In this document: positions 44,831-53,548 of the stretch, piece after piece | Layout: each line of letters opens with the position of its first letter | Position numbering within the stretch: position 1 is the stretch's first letter | Source: an uncultured Tateyamaria sp. | GTDB taxonomy: Bacteria; Pseudomonadota; Alphaproteobacteria; Rhodobacterales; Rhodobacteraceae | Direction: 5' to 3' | DNA: 64,000 nucleotides | NCBI RefSeq assembly: GCF_947494755.1 | Contig: NZ_CANLVZ010000007.1 | Span: 140,142 to 204,141, forward strand | Position numbers and translations under genes: made by a program | The notes under the pieces: model-generated | Seen by the model: only the letters and a program-made list of their open reading frames with translations | Databases searched by the model: none | Told to the model about the DNA's origin: nothing

Positions 44831-44847
44831 GTGGGAATATTTCCCAC
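44831..44847. promoter_or_regulatory. Perfect 17-bp palindrome, candidate operator 1
   Basis: GTGGGAATATTTCCCAC: arms GTGGGAA and TTCCCAC around TAT. It lies 48 bases upstream of the fasciclin start, in the divergent interval with DUF6502. A second site with the same outer bases is centred 60 bases away. The repetition of symmetry and sequence in one promoter region is strong evidence for a regulator site; the regulator is probably the adjacent DUF6502 protein (inference). Confidence 0.7.
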
Positions 44848-44890
44848 ACGAGGCGAAATGACGCAGTCGGGACGCATTTCAAGGATTGGC

Positions 44891-44907
44891 GTGGAAAAAA
44901 ATTCCAC
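44891..44907. promoter_or_regulatory. 17-bp palindrome, candidate operator 2
   Basis: GTGGAAAAAAATTCCAC: arms GTGGAA and TTCCAC around AAAAA, matching operator 1 in length and in GTGG(G/A)AA...TT(C/T)CCAC pattern. It ends 18 bases before the ATG of the DUF6502 gene, so occupancy would block its expression. Centre-to-centre distance to operator 1 is 60 bases, nearly six helical turns, allowing co-operative binding or looping. Confidence 0.7.
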
Positions 44908-44925
44908 AAACTGTAATCTCGACCC

Positions 44926-45783
44926 ATGACGCAACAGGATCATACCAACTCTTCCGACGCTTTCCTGCGTGTTCTCAGGGGCTTACTGCGCCCTTTGGTG
45001 CGTGCGATGATTGCGCGCGGTTTGACGGCCCCTGTGATATACAGCCTGTTGAAACGCGTCTTTGTGGAAGTGGCCGAGGAATCTTTCCGCCTTGATGACA
45101 AGCCTTTGACCGACAGTCGGGTCGCGATGCTGACCGGTGTGCACCGCAAGGACATCCGGACAATCCGCGCCCAGGAAGACGGCGCACCCGCCGAGGCGCG
45201 GCGCAAAAGCGCGCTGTTGGCCACGGTCATCGGGCAATGGATGTCGCACCCGGACTACCTGGACAATGGCGGTGCCCCCATCGCGCTGTCCCGCACTGCC
45301 GACAATGACGTCAGTTTCGACACGCTCGTGCGCAGCCTCAGCAAAGACGTGCGCCCGCGCACCGTGCTTGACGAGTTGATGAATGCCGGGCTGATCGAAG
45401 CCCGCGCAGACATGCTGCATCTGCGCGCCGAGGCTGTGGTTGGCACCGCGACCGCCTCCGACAAAGAGGTGTTCTTTGGCGCGAATGTGGGCGATCACTT
45501 GGCCGCCGCCACCGAAAACCTGCTGGCCGACACCCCCCCCTTCTTTGAACGCAGCGTATTCTACAACCAGATGACGCCCGACGCGGTGGACCAGATCGAA
45601 GCGGCCGCACGCGCCCAGTCTCAGACCCTGCTCGAGGCGCTGAACCGGCAAAGCAGCGCCCTACACCGCGAGGGCACGGACGAAGACGGCCCCCGCGAGC
45701 GCTACCGCCTTGGCATCTATTTCTACCGCGCGACGACGAAAGAGGCCGACACGCCCGATCCCAAAGAATCTGACGAGACGTGA
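44926..45783 (+). CDS. DUF6502 family protein, probable transcription regulator
   Basis: A 285-residue protein. N-terminal [24 protein letters not shown] and [14 protein letters not shown], then a helix-turn-helix-like segment [18 protein letters not shown] winged region follows ([20 protein letters not shown]), and the C-terminus is helical: [17 protein letters not shown] ending [11 protein letters not shown]. This matches the DUF6502 family (uncharacterised). Divergent to a fasciclin gene over two palindromes, and directly followed by a DUF5666 lipoprotein gene: an autoregulated module is inferred. Confidence 0.82.
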   Translation: MTQQDHTNSSDAFLRVLRGLLRPLVRAMIARGLTAPVIYSLLKRVFVEVAEESFRLDDKPLTDSRVAMLTGVHRKDIRTIRAQEDGAPAEARRKSALLATVIGQWMSHPDYLDNGGAPIALSRTADNDVSFDTLVRSLSKDVRPRTVLDELMNAGLIEARADMLHLRAEAVVGTATASDKEVFFGANVGDHLAAATENLLADTPPFFERSVFYNQMTPDAVDQIEAAARAQSQTLLEALNRQSSALHREGTDEDGPRERYRLGIYFYRATTKEADTPDPKESDET

Positions 45784-45785
45784 CA

Positions 45786-46751
45786 ATGATCAACCGCCGC
45801 CACATGATTGGCTTGATGGGTGCCACTGCCATAAGCGGATGCGCCCCTGCGATTTCCACGGCGCAACTGGGCGACGACCCATTCGAGGGCGGCATCGGCG
45901 GTACAGGCATCGTGGGGCTGATGACCGGAACGGGCAGCGTTCTCGTCAACGGGCTTCGGGTCGAAGTGCCAAGTGACGCCAGCCTGTTCATGGCCGGTCA
46001 GCCTACCACGTCTGACGCGTTGGTGCCGGGGGTCGCGCTCAGTATCGTGGCCGCCATGCGATCTGGGCGTTTTGAGGCGCGGCGCGTGGATGTGGACATC
46101 CCCCTCATCGGGGTTCTGCAACGGCAGGCCACGGGTTTTGCTGTGAACGGCACCCCTCTGAAGATCGAAGCGGGCGTGACAGCCGCGAACCGCACAGGTC
46201 AGCGCGTGGCTGCTCATGGGGTGTGGCAGGCGGACGGCACAGTGCGCACCAGCCTGATCACCCCGGCCAGTGGCGCGGATGTGGTCTCTGGCGTGTTGGC
46301 ATTGGGATCGGATGTGGGCTGGCAAATCGGTCAGACACCGGTGATCCAACCCGCCGGTTTGCGCCTGACCGCCGGTCAGTTCGTGGTCGCACGCGGTGCC
46401 TTTATGGATGGTGTTCTGACGGCTTCGTCCGTGCAGGTGGGTCGCTTCCGTCAAGGGGCCGAGACGATCCGTCAACTGTCCGTCGAGGGCTATCTTGAAC
46501 CTGTCGCCACCGCCCCCGGCTTTGCGGTGTCAGGGCTGGGCCACAGCTTTGATCAACGCCTCGCGCTGAGCCCCTTTGCCCCGCATCGCGCCGTGTATTT
46601 TGGCCCCTATAATGGTCGGTTCAGGGCGCGACGCGCTGTGGTTCTGCCCGATAACGCGCGCCTGCGCTCTGCTTTGCTGCGCCCCGAGGAGGATGCCACC
46701 TTTGCCACAGGTCTCGTGGGGCATGCAGCACGGCCGGTGTCGACGCGCTAG
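45786..46751 (+). CDS. DUF5666 exported protein
   Basis: A 321-residue protein. N-terminus MINRRHMIGLMGATAISGCA has a twin arginine and a lipobox-like SGC. The body contains repeated OB/beta-type units: GIGGTGIVGLMTGTGSVLVN, TGFAVNGTPLKIEAG and VEGYLEPVATAPGFAVSG, as in DUF5666. A GTG at 45780 overlaps the DUF6502 stop (GTGA) and is an alternative start; the ATG at 45786 is used here. It should form an operon with DUF6502. Its 3' end overlaps the convergent urtE stop by 4 bases. Function unknown. Confidence 0.8.
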   Translation: MINRRHMIGLMGATAISGCAPAISTAQLGDDPFEGGIGGTGIVGLMTGTGSVLVNGLRVEVPSDASLFMAGQPTTSDALVPGVALSIVAAMRSGRFEARRVDVDIPLIGVLQRQATGFAVNGTPLKIEAGVTAANRTGQRVAAHGVWQADGTVRTSLITPASGADVVSGVLALGSDVGWQIGQTPVIQPAGLRLTAGQFVVARGAFMDGVLTASSVQVGRFRQGAETIRQLSVEGYLEPVATAPGFAVSGLGHSFDQRLALSPFAPHRAVYFGPYNGRFRARRAVVLPDNARLRSALLRPEEDATFATGLVGHAARPVSTR

Positions 46752-47455
46752 ACTGATACTGCAGCCAGAAGGGTGTCGCGGGGGATGTCAGCGGCCCGGC
46801 CGCGCAGCTTTTCAGCGCCCCGCTCAAGCACCAGAAACTGGTCACCAAGATCGCGGGCAAAGTCGAAATACTGCTCGACCAGCACGATTGCCATGTCGCC
46901 GCGCGCACGCAGTTGCGCGATGACCTCGCCGATTTGTTTGATGATGTTGGGTTGAATGCCCTCGGTTGGTTCATCCAGCAGCAACAGTTTGGGGCGGGTC
47001 ACAAGCGCACGCGCGATGGCAAGCTGTTGTTGCTGTCCGCCGGACAGGTCCCCGCCCCGCCGATGCAGAAAATTGCGCAGGATCGGGAACAGATCGAATA
47101 TTTCCGCCGGCACGTGGCGCTTAGCCCGGGGCAGACAGGCAAATCCGGTCTCGAGGTTCTCGCGCACGCTCAGAAACGGAAAAATCTCGCGCCCCTGCGG
47201 GACGTAAGCCACACCCTGCTGCGCGAGCCCATGCGCGGTGACCTTGCCCACATCGCGTCCCTCGAGATGATAGCTGCCACCCGAAAGCGGATGCGTGCCC
47301 GAAATCGCCTTGAGCAAGCTCGTCTTGCCCACACCATTGGTGCCCATCACGCAGGTGACCTCACCGCGCGCCGCCGTGACATTGACGCCATGCAGGATCT
47401 GGCTGCTGCCGTAGTGCAGCGTCAAGTCACGCAATTCGAGGACATTATCGGCCAA
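46748..47455 (-). CDS. urtE: Urea ABC transporter ATPase UrtE
   Basis: A 235-residue branched-chain-type ATPase (LivF group). Walker A GTNGVGKTSLLKAISG, signature LSGGQQQQLAIARALV, Walker B KLLLLDEPTEGIQPNIIKQI, which is the UrtE-type variant. Position after urtD with an 11-base overlap and last of the urtABCDE operon identifies it as the second nucleotide-binding subunit of the high-affinity urea importer. Urt operons are normally nitrogen-regulated. Confidence 0.93.
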   Translation of the reverse strand: MADNVLELRDLTLHYGSSQILHGVNVTAARGEVTCVMGTNGVGKTSLLKAISGTHPLSGGSYHLEGRDVGKVTAHGLAQQGVAYVPQGREIFPFLSVRENLETGFACLPRAKRHVPAEIFDLFPILRNFLHRRGGDLSGGQQQQLAIARALVTRPKLLLLDEPTEGIQPNIIKQIGEVIAQLRARGDMAIVLVEQYFDFARDLGDQFLVLERGAEKLRGRAADIPRDTLLAAVSV

Positions 47456-48185
47456 GATACACCTCGATCACCTTTTCGTCCGCCGTTACATGGTCCAGCG
47501 ATCCTTCGGCGAGCACCGAACCCTCATGCAGCACCGTGACCTTGCAATCGAGGCGACGCACAAACTCCATGTCATGTTCGACCACGACCACCGCGCGGGT
47601 CTTGGCTGCCTGCACCAGAATGTCGGTGGTGTGCTCACGCTCTGCCGGGGTCATACCGGCGGCAGGTTCATCCACCAGCAACAGACGCGGGTCCTGCGCC
47701 AACAGCATGCCGATCTCGAGCCATTGTTTCTGCCCGTGGCTGAGGTCGCCCGCACGGCGGGTCAGGTGATCGACCAGCCCTATCTCGTCCGCGAGTTGGG
47801 CCACCGCGCCGTGATCTCGCTGGCGCGGGCGAAACCGCAACACGGCCCATGGGCTGCGATCTTTTTTCAGGGCCATCATCAGGTTGTCGGCCACGCTTTG
47901 ATCCTCGAACACGGTGGGGCGCTGGAACTTGCGCCCAATCCCGGCCTGGGCGATCTGGCTTTCGCTCAGCTTGAGCAGCGACACGGATTTTTCGCCAAAG
48001 ATCACGCGGCCTTCATCGGGTTTCGTTTTGCCCGTCACGATGTCCATGAAAGTGGTCTTGCCCGCCCCGTTGGGGCCGATCACCGCGCGCAATTCTGGCT
48101 CTCCGATCTGGAAGGAGAGGTTATTGATGGCGCGGAACCCATCGAAGGTTTTGGAGACGCCGGACACTTCAAGCAGCGTGCTCAT
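47445..48185 (-). CDS. urtD: Urea ABC transporter ATPase UrtD
   Basis: A 246-residue LivG-type ATPase. Walker A GPNGAGKTTFMDIVTGKTKP, then RKFQRPTVFEDQSVADNLMM, signature DLSHGQKQWLEIGMLLAQD and Walker B LLLVDEPAAGMTPAERE; the SHGQKQWLEI signature with HGQ in place of GGQ is characteristic of UrtD. Overlaps urtC by ATGA and urtE by 11 bases. Energises urea import together with UrtE. Confidence 0.94.
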   Translation of the reverse strand: MSTLLEVSGVSKTFDGFRAINNLSFQIGEPELRAVIGPNGAGKTTFMDIVTGKTKPDEGRVIFGEKSVSLLKLSESQIAQAGIGRKFQRPTVFEDQSVADNLMMALKKDRSPWAVLRFRPRQRDHGAVAQLADEIGLVDHLTRRAGDLSHGQKQWLEIGMLLAQDPRLLLVDEPAAGMTPAEREHTTDILVQAAKTRAVVVVEHDMEFVRRLDCKVTVLHEGSVLAEGSLDHVTADEKVIEVYLGR

Positions 48186-49411
48186 GACTTGCGCCCCTTG
48201 CCGATCAGATCAAACAGCCCGCCGATGCCCTTGGGGGCCAACAAGGTGACGACGACGAAAGACAGACCCAACAGGACGGTCCACCAGTTCACCCACTGGA
48301 TCGTGTAGACCCCCAGATTGATGTCGGGCGCCTGCCCGCCGGTGAACCACGTGGAGAGGAGCGACACGAACGCGGCCCCGATGACCGCTCCGTACAGCCG
48401 CCCGCGCCCGCCAATGGCGACCCAGACCGCGAGGTAGATCGAGGCGATGGGCGCGATCTCGGCCGGGTTGATGATACCGGCTTGGGGGTAGTAGAGCGCG
48501 CCAGCAATCCCTGCGATCACGGCGGTGACGGTGAAGACGGTCAGCTTGTAGGCCTCGACCGAATAGCCAAGGAAACGCACCCGCGCCTCGTCATCGCGGA
48601 TGGCGCGAATGACCGAGCCGAACTTGCCCGACACCATCCAGGCGCAGAAAATATAGCCCAACCCGAGCGCCAGCGCGGCGGCCCAGAAAAACCAGATGGA
48701 AATGGTCGATTGCGGCGTGTCCGCCTGGCCCGGCAGGTTCTGCAAGCCCGACAACCCGTTATTGCCGCGCAGCCCGCTATCGTTCTGAAAGAGGTACAGC
48801 GCCAGCGCCAGCGTCATGGCTTGCGTCAGGATCGACAGGTATACCCCCGTCACGCGCGCCCGGAACGCCAGCCAGCCAAAGACCAGCGCCAGCAACCCCG
48901 GCACCAGGACGACAGCCGCCAGTTGCAAGGGCAATGAATGCGCGAAGGCCCAGATGGGCGGGAACTCCGACGCCCCCACAACGCCGAAGATCTGGGTGGC
49001 GATGCCTTGCGAAATCTCCTCGGGCGTGGGCGGCAAGGGTGCGGCGGCCAGGCTTTGCACCACGATCAACTCGGTGCGCGCATACATTAGCCACATCCCG
49101 ATCGCGTAGCCACCGATCCCGAAAAAGGCCATGTGACCGAGGCTGAGGATGCCACAATACCCCCAGACCACATCCATCGCCAACGCCACGAGGCACAGGC
49201 ACAGCGTCTTGCCCAAGGTCTTGACAAAGGAGGTCGAGATGAGGCCGACCCCGAACCCTTCGGACAGGACCGTGACCACGAGGGTGAAGAGCGCCAGGCA
49301 CGCGATGAAGATCATCACCGATGGGTGACGCTGAATGAACGGACGGGACCGAGGGGCCAGTGCCCCCGGCACCCCGCGGTATTTTTGGTCAAAAGAAGAG
49401 GTGTGGGTCAT
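48182..49411 (-). CDS. urtC: Urea ABC transporter permease UrtC
   Basis: A 409-residue LivM-type permease with about ten hydrophobic segments, including MIFIACLALFTLVVTVLSEG, LVALAMDVVWGYCGILSLGH (conserved GxLSLGH region) and AVWVAIGGRGRLYGAVIGAA. The N-terminal first ~30 residues (MTHTSSFDQKYRGVPGALAP) are unusual: the underlying DNA (49371-49398) is a copy of the dispersed repeat seen at 37572. The true start could therefore be further in, although no better ATG precedes MIFIACL. Overlaps urtD by ATGA; 4 bases after urtB. Confidence 0.92.
   Translation of the reverse strand: MTHTSSFDQKYRGVPGALAPRSRPFIQRHPSVMIFIACLALFTLVVTVLSEGFGVGLISTSFVKTLGKTLCLCLVALAMDVVWGYCGILSLGHMAFFGIGGYAIGMWLMYARTELIVVQSLAAAPLPPTPEEISQGIATQIFGVVGASEFPPIWAFAHSLPLQLAAVVLVPGLLALVFGWLAFRARVTGVYLSILTQAMTLALALYLFQNDSGLRGNNGLSGLQNLPGQADTPQSTISIWFFWAAALALGLGYIFCAWMVSGKFGSVIRAIRDDEARVRFLGYSVEAYKLTVFTVTAVIAGIAGALYYPQAGIINPAEIAPIASIYLAVWVAIGGRGRLYGAVIGAAFVSLLSTWFTGGQAPDINLGVYTIQWVNWWTVLLGLSFVVVTLLAPKGIGGLFDLIGKGRKS
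49371..49398. repeat. Dispersed repeat copy B (inside the 5' end of urtC)
   Basis: On the minus strand: TTCTTTTGACCAAAAATACC then GCGGGGTG, matching copy A at 37572-37600 with one substitution and one missing base. It continues to CTGGCCCC as copy A does. Here the repeat is read in frame as SFDQKYRGVPGAL near the UrtC N-terminus, so insertion of the element appears to have supplied new coding sequence or the start region. Confidence 0.6.
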
Positions 49412-49415
49412 GCCG

Positions 49416-51365
49416 TTACGCCTCTGCCGCGCGGCCCTTGAGGGCGATGATCCCGCGCGGGCGGAACTGAATGAACAGGATGATGAAAAGGATCATGTAG
49501 GTTTGCGCCGCCAGCGTGTTGGAGGGGTTCAGCCATTCGATCACCTTTTGCAGGGTGCCCACCATGGCCGCGCCCAGAAGCGTACCCCAGATATTGCCGA
49601 CCCCGCCCACGACCACCGTCATGAAGGACTGCACAATATAGTCCGCGCCCATTTCGGACGTGACCTTCGCATAAAGGCCGATGGCGACCCCCGCGATGCC
49701 AGCGATCCCCGACCCGAACCCGAAGGTCAGCATGTTGATCCGGTCGGGGTTGATCCCCATGGACGCCGCCATGCGTGGGTTCTGGGTCACCGCCCGCACC
49801 TCAAGCCCGAGCCGTGTGCGGTTCATCACGATCAGGAAGACGGCGAGAAAGATCAGCGCGAGGATCAGGATCGCGATGCGGATATAGCTGATCGCCACGA
49901 TATCGTTGATCACCAGCGATCCATCGAGCCAACCGGGTGCGGTCAGGGGCCGCGCTTGCGTGCCGAAGATATTCTTGGCCAGTTGTTGCAGCGCGATGGA
50001 CACACCGAACGTGGCCAGCAGCGTCTCGAGCGGGCGGTGATAGAGCCAGCGGATCACCAAACGCTCCATCGCGACCCCGGCGGCGAAGGTCACCATGAAG
50101 GCCAGCGGAATCGCGAGCAGGATCGACAGGGTGTGATCGGGGATGAATAGCTGCACAACATAGCCCGTATAGGCCCCCATCATGATGAACTCGCCATGGG
50201 CCATGTTGATGACGCCCATCACTCCGAAGGTGATCGCAAGCCCGATGGCAGCCAGAAAATAGATCGAGGCCAGCGATATCGCATCAAGTGCGAGGTCCGC
50301 TGTCTGATTCAGAGCGACCTTGGTTTCGATACCCGACAACACCGATTGGGCGGCAATGGCGACAGCGGGGGCACCGGTGTAAAGCTCAAAGAACTGATAG
50401 GCGTCGAGCCGGTCGTCAATCTCTTGCTCGGTCGCGGCCGGATTGGCGCGCCCCTCGGCCACGAGCGTCGCAAAGGCGGCATTGCGAGCCTGCACGGTGG
50501 AAAGGGAGGCGACCTGCACCCCGGCGACCTTCCCGTCTTCGATATTGGCGATGAGCGTCTGGCGCACCGCATCTGCCGGGATCAGGGGCGGGGCGAGGTC
50601 ATCGGCGACCAACAACGCGTAGGCGTCGGATTTTGACAACGCGTCGGTACCGGGTCGCAGGGCGCGCACAAGGGCGGGATCCTCGGGCACGGTCTCGGCA
50701 GCCTTGATCGTCGTCTTGACCAGCGGGTTCAGGGCCCCGCGCACGTCGACACCAAGATCGCCTTCGAAATGGGCGATCGCCTCGATCTGTTCTTCCTCGC
50801 TTGCGCCGAAAGAGATGGTCAGCAACCGCTCCAGCCGGGTCATCTGGGCGGCGAGGTTTGCGCTCCGCTCCGCCGGAATCACATCGCGCAGCGCGGGCAG
50901 GTGGCTTTCGTTGGGATCGCGCGCGATTGCATCCAGCGCGACGCGGCGGATGGCTGGACTGTCATTGGTCAGTTGGAATTTCACGAGGGCGGCGGCGATC
51001 AGGCCGCGCACGCCGCTATTCGGTTTGAGTTGTTTGTAGCCCTCGTCGGATACTTCCCCGATGTCAGGGCCAGACACATCAAAAATGCGGATCGTGTCGC
51101 GGTCGATTTCCTCGGCAAAGACGAACAGGCCGGTCGCCTCGTCCTGCCACATTTCCTTGGCCTGCCAGCGTTCCAGCACGATTTCGGCGGCGGGCAGACC
51201 ACTGTCGGTCAGCGCGTCAATCGCGGGCTGGATGGTACGGCGCGAAGCCTTGGCAATTTCGGCGGCATGGGCCTGCATCACCTGCTGGATGGGGGCATCC
51301 GCGTCCTGAGCCACCGCCGGAACAGCGCACATAAGACACCAGAGTATGATCAGCAGTCGGCTCAT
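49416..51365 (-). CDS. urtB: Urea ABC transporter permease UrtB
   Basis: A 649-residue protein in two parts. A signal peptide (MSRLLIILWCLMCAVPAVAQ) and a periplasmic helical extension of about 340 residues are followed by a LivH-type permease: LDAISLASIYFLAAIGLAIT, GVMGVINMAHGEFIMMGAYT (the conserved NMAHGE motif), ATFGVSIALQQLAKNIFG and VVVGGVGNIWGTLLGAAMVG. The long N-terminal extension is common in alphaproteobacterial UrtB. It follows urtA by 54 bases. Confidence 0.94.
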   Translation of the reverse strand: MSRLLIILWCLMCAVPAVAQDADAPIQQVMQAHAAEIAKASRRTIQPAIDALTDSGLPAAEIVLERWQAKEMWQDEATGLFVFAEEIDRDTIRIFDVSGPDIGEVSDEGYKQLKPNSGVRGLIAAALVKFQLTNDSPAIRRVALDAIARDPNESHLPALRDVIPAERSANLAAQMTRLERLLTISFGASEEEQIEAIAHFEGDLGVDVRGALNPLVKTTIKAAETVPEDPALVRALRPGTDALSKSDAYALLVADDLAPPLIPADAVRQTLIANIEDGKVAGVQVASLSTVQARNAAFATLVAEGRANPAATEQEIDDRLDAYQFFELYTGAPAVAIAAQSVLSGIETKVALNQTADLALDAISLASIYFLAAIGLAITFGVMGVINMAHGEFIMMGAYTGYVVQLFIPDHTLSILLAIPLAFMVTFAAGVAMERLVIRWLYHRPLETLLATFGVSIALQQLAKNIFGTQARPLTAPGWLDGSLVINDIVAISYIRIAILILALIFLAVFLIVMNRTRLGLEVRAVTQNPRMAASMGINPDRINMLTFGFGSGIAGIAGVAIGLYAKVTSEMGADYIVQSFMTVVVGGVGNIWGTLLGAAMVGTLQKVIEWLNPSNTLAAQTYMILFIILFIQFRPRGIIALKGRAAEA

Positions 51366-51419
51366 GCGCGCATCCTCAAAGGGGTCCGGGGGCAGATAAA
51401 CCGCCCCCGGTCTTTCAGA

Positions 51420-52697
51420 TCAGTAGTTGGATTTGATCTGCACGCAGGTGCTGGTCGATGTGTTGTACATCCCGCAGCCCAGTTCCTGCCAATCGGACTT
51501 GAGCACGGCGGATTCCGGCAAGTAGTCCGTCCACGCATCACCGGGCACTTCGGAGGTCTGGCTGATGATGTCGAACTGGCCGTCATCCTGGATTTCACCG
51601 ATCAGGACGGGCTTCGAGAGGTGGTGGTTGGGCAGCATCACGGCCGTGCCGCCAGTCAGGTTCGGAAACTCCTGCCCGTACATCGCGTCGCGCACCGCAT
51701 CGACATCCGTGGTGCCTGCTGCAGTGGCCGCATTCACCCACATGTTGAAGCCGATGTAATGCGCCTCCATCGGGTCATTGGTTACACGGTCTTCGCCCAT
51801 GCGGGCTTTCCACGCTTCGACCCACGCCTCGTTTGCATCGGACTCAGCGGATTGGAAGTAGTTCCATGCCGCGAGGTGGCCAACAAGGTTGGAGGTGTCG
51901 AGACCGGCCAGCTCTTCTTCACCCACCGAGAAAGCGACGACGGGGATATCATCCGCAGAGATGCCCGCAGCCGCCAGTTCCTTGTAAAAGCCGACATTGG
52001 CGTCCCCGTTGATGGTGGAGATCACGCCGACCTTTTTGCCATCCGCACCCAGAGCGACCACGTCGGCCACGATCTTGGACCAGTCGGAGTGGCCGAAGGG
52101 CGTGTAGTTCACAAAGATGTCCTCGGCGGCGATGCCTTTGGACTTGAGGTAGGATTCAAGGATGTTGTTGGTCGTGCGCGGGTACACATAGTCGGTACCG
52201 AGCAGGGCAAATTTCTCGACGCCCAGTTCCTCAAGGAAATAGTCAGTGGCAGGGATCGCCTGTTGGTTGGGGGCAGCGCCGGTGTAGAATACGTTCTTGG
52301 AGGATTCCTCGCCCTCGTACTGGACGGGATAGAAGAGCAGGCCGTTGAGTTCCTCAATCACGGGCAGCACGGATTTCCGGCTGACGGATGTCCAGTTGCC
52401 AAAGATCACGTCGACCTCATGCACGGTCAGCAACTCGCGCGCCTTTTCCGCGAACAGGGGCCAGTCAGAGGCCGGGTCGACCACGACCGCCTTGAGCTGG
52501 CAGCCAAGCACACCACCGGCCTCGTTTTGCTGTTCGACCAGCATTTCCATCGTGTCCTTTAGCGTCGTTTCCGAGATCGCCATGGTGCCCGACAGCGAGT
52601 GCAGAACGCCGACCTTGATCGGGCAATCCTGTGCCAGGGCAGGCAGCGCGCTGGCCATCAACAGGGCAGCGGTGGTTCCAAGAATGGGGTTTTTCAT
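51420..52697 (-). CDS. urtA: Urea ABC transporter substrate-binding protein UrtA
   Basis: A 425-residue periplasmic binding protein of the branched-chain (HAAT) group, with signal MKNPILGTTAALLMASALPALA. The mature chain starts QDCPIKVGVLHSLSGTMAIS, has VVVDPASDWPLFAEKARELL, FGNWTSVSRKSVLPVIEE and FYPVQYEGEESSKNVFYTGA (UrtA-type urea-site region), and ends with two cysteines (GCGMYNTSTSTCVQIKSNY). ATG 52697 is chosen because it opens the signal. First gene of the urt operon; 298 bases upstream are free of genes and should hold the promoter. Confidence 0.95.
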   Translation of the reverse strand: MKNPILGTTAALLMASALPALAQDCPIKVGVLHSLSGTMAISETTLKDTMEMLVEQQNEAGGVLGCQLKAVVVDPASDWPLFAEKARELLTVHEVDVIFGNWTSVSRKSVLPVIEELNGLLFYPVQYEGEESSKNVFYTGAAPNQQAIPATDYFLEELGVEKFALLGTDYVYPRTTNNILESYLKSKGIAAEDIFVNYTPFGHSDWSKIVADVVALGADGKKVGVISTINGDANVGFYKELAAAGISADDIPVVAFSVGEEELAGLDTSNLVGHLAAWNYFQSAESDANEAWVEAWKARMGEDRVTNDPMEAHYIGFNMWVNAATAAGTTDVDAVRDAMYGQEFPNLTGGTAVMLPNHHLSKPVLIGEIQDDGQFDIISQTSEVPGDAWTDYLPESAVLKSDWQELGCGMYNTSTSTCVQIKSNY

Positions 52698-52995
52698 TGC
52701 AATTCCTTTAGCGCGTGGCACCGAAGGGATTGTGAACACAGCAGTTTGCCCTCATATCACCCCCGGCACTTTGATGTTGCCGCGTGCGGTGGTGTTTCAG
52801 GTTTTCCAAGGCCAACACCGCCGCACATCCAAACGGCCCTCACGGCCGCAGCGGCATTAACAAAGAAGCGATTGCGGTGGCCGAGTCGCAGATGCCCAAA
52901 TGCTGGGCGTATGGGCGGTATTGGCTAGTTTTTGGGCTGCAATGCGGCGACGTGCTTGATTATTGAGCGGACGTGACCCGGTTTGCCGGCGCGCA
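52698..52995. other. Gene-free interval upstream of urtA
   Basis: No credible coding frame. It must contain the urtA promoter. Sequence shows a CGGCC-rich stretch (AACGGCCCTCACGGCCGC, near 52833) but no convincing sigma-54 or NtrC-type site that I could read by eye. The 3' end of the small exported-protein gene (minus strand) lies to the right. Confidence 0.5.
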
Positions 52996-53361
52996 TTAAC
53001 TGTCGAGCAGCAGGTTGCGGCACGCATCCACCTGTATTTGGGCGGCCCGCAGGGCCATTTTGGCCTGACGCGGATTGGTCCCGAAGGTGGCGGTTGTCAG
53101 CATGGCGGAATGGGCGCGCTTGACCTCGATCCGGTGATTGAGTGTGGCGCGCGCCTGATCGGCGGGCATAATCGCCTCAAGAATACCGACGAGCTTCAGC
53201 CGCAGGTCGGCAAGCTCACCGGCGCGGGCGTCGTTCATCAACCAGGCATGTTCCATCTGCGCCGACACCCGGCCGGTGCATCCAGCAAAGATGTGCAACT
53301 GCGTGTCCTGGGCGACGGCAGGTCCTGCCGACATCGCCAAGCCGATCAGCGCATATCGCAT
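52996..53361 (-). CDS. Small exported protein of unknown function
   Basis: A 121-residue protein with signal MRYALIGLAMSAGPAVAQ. The mature part is helical: FAGCTGRVSAQMEHAWLMND, ARAGELADLRLKLVGILEAI, HRIEVKRAHSAMLTTATFG and the end RAAQIQVDACRNLLLDS. Its two cysteines (one near each end) may form a disulphide. The start is ATG 53361; a GTG at 53382 is possible. No recognised family. It is the only gene in a 600-base interval between urtA and rpiB on the same strand. Confidence 0.65.
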   Translation of the reverse strand: MRYALIGLAMSAGPAVAQDTQLHIFAGCTGRVSAQMEHAWLMNDARAGELADLRLKLVGILEAIMPADQARATLNHRIEVKRAHSAMLTTATFGTNPRQAKMALRAAQIQVDACRNLLLDS

Positions 53362-53548
53362 ATGCGTTCTTATTCTGCTCACAAATGAAGCATTGCAGTG
53401 AAAAATGCGTCGCGCAAGTGTGCGATATGAAAATTTTTAACGGGTGATGCCGTCGCTACCACGAGTTTGGCAAAAGGCTACCGTCTGGCTTGCGAACCGA
53501 TGATGCCGGAAATCACCGCGCACCCCGTGAGAGAGCCGGTCATAAGAC

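Noticed and set aside
44784..44927. N-terminal extension of the fasciclin protein to 44927
   Set aside because: It crosses both palindromes and would hide the Tat signal; AGGAG before 44783 supports the shorter start.
52820..52860. CGGCC-rich inverted sequence upstream of urtA as a terminator or operator
   Set aside because: Arms are short and imperfect in GC-rich sequence; no T run.
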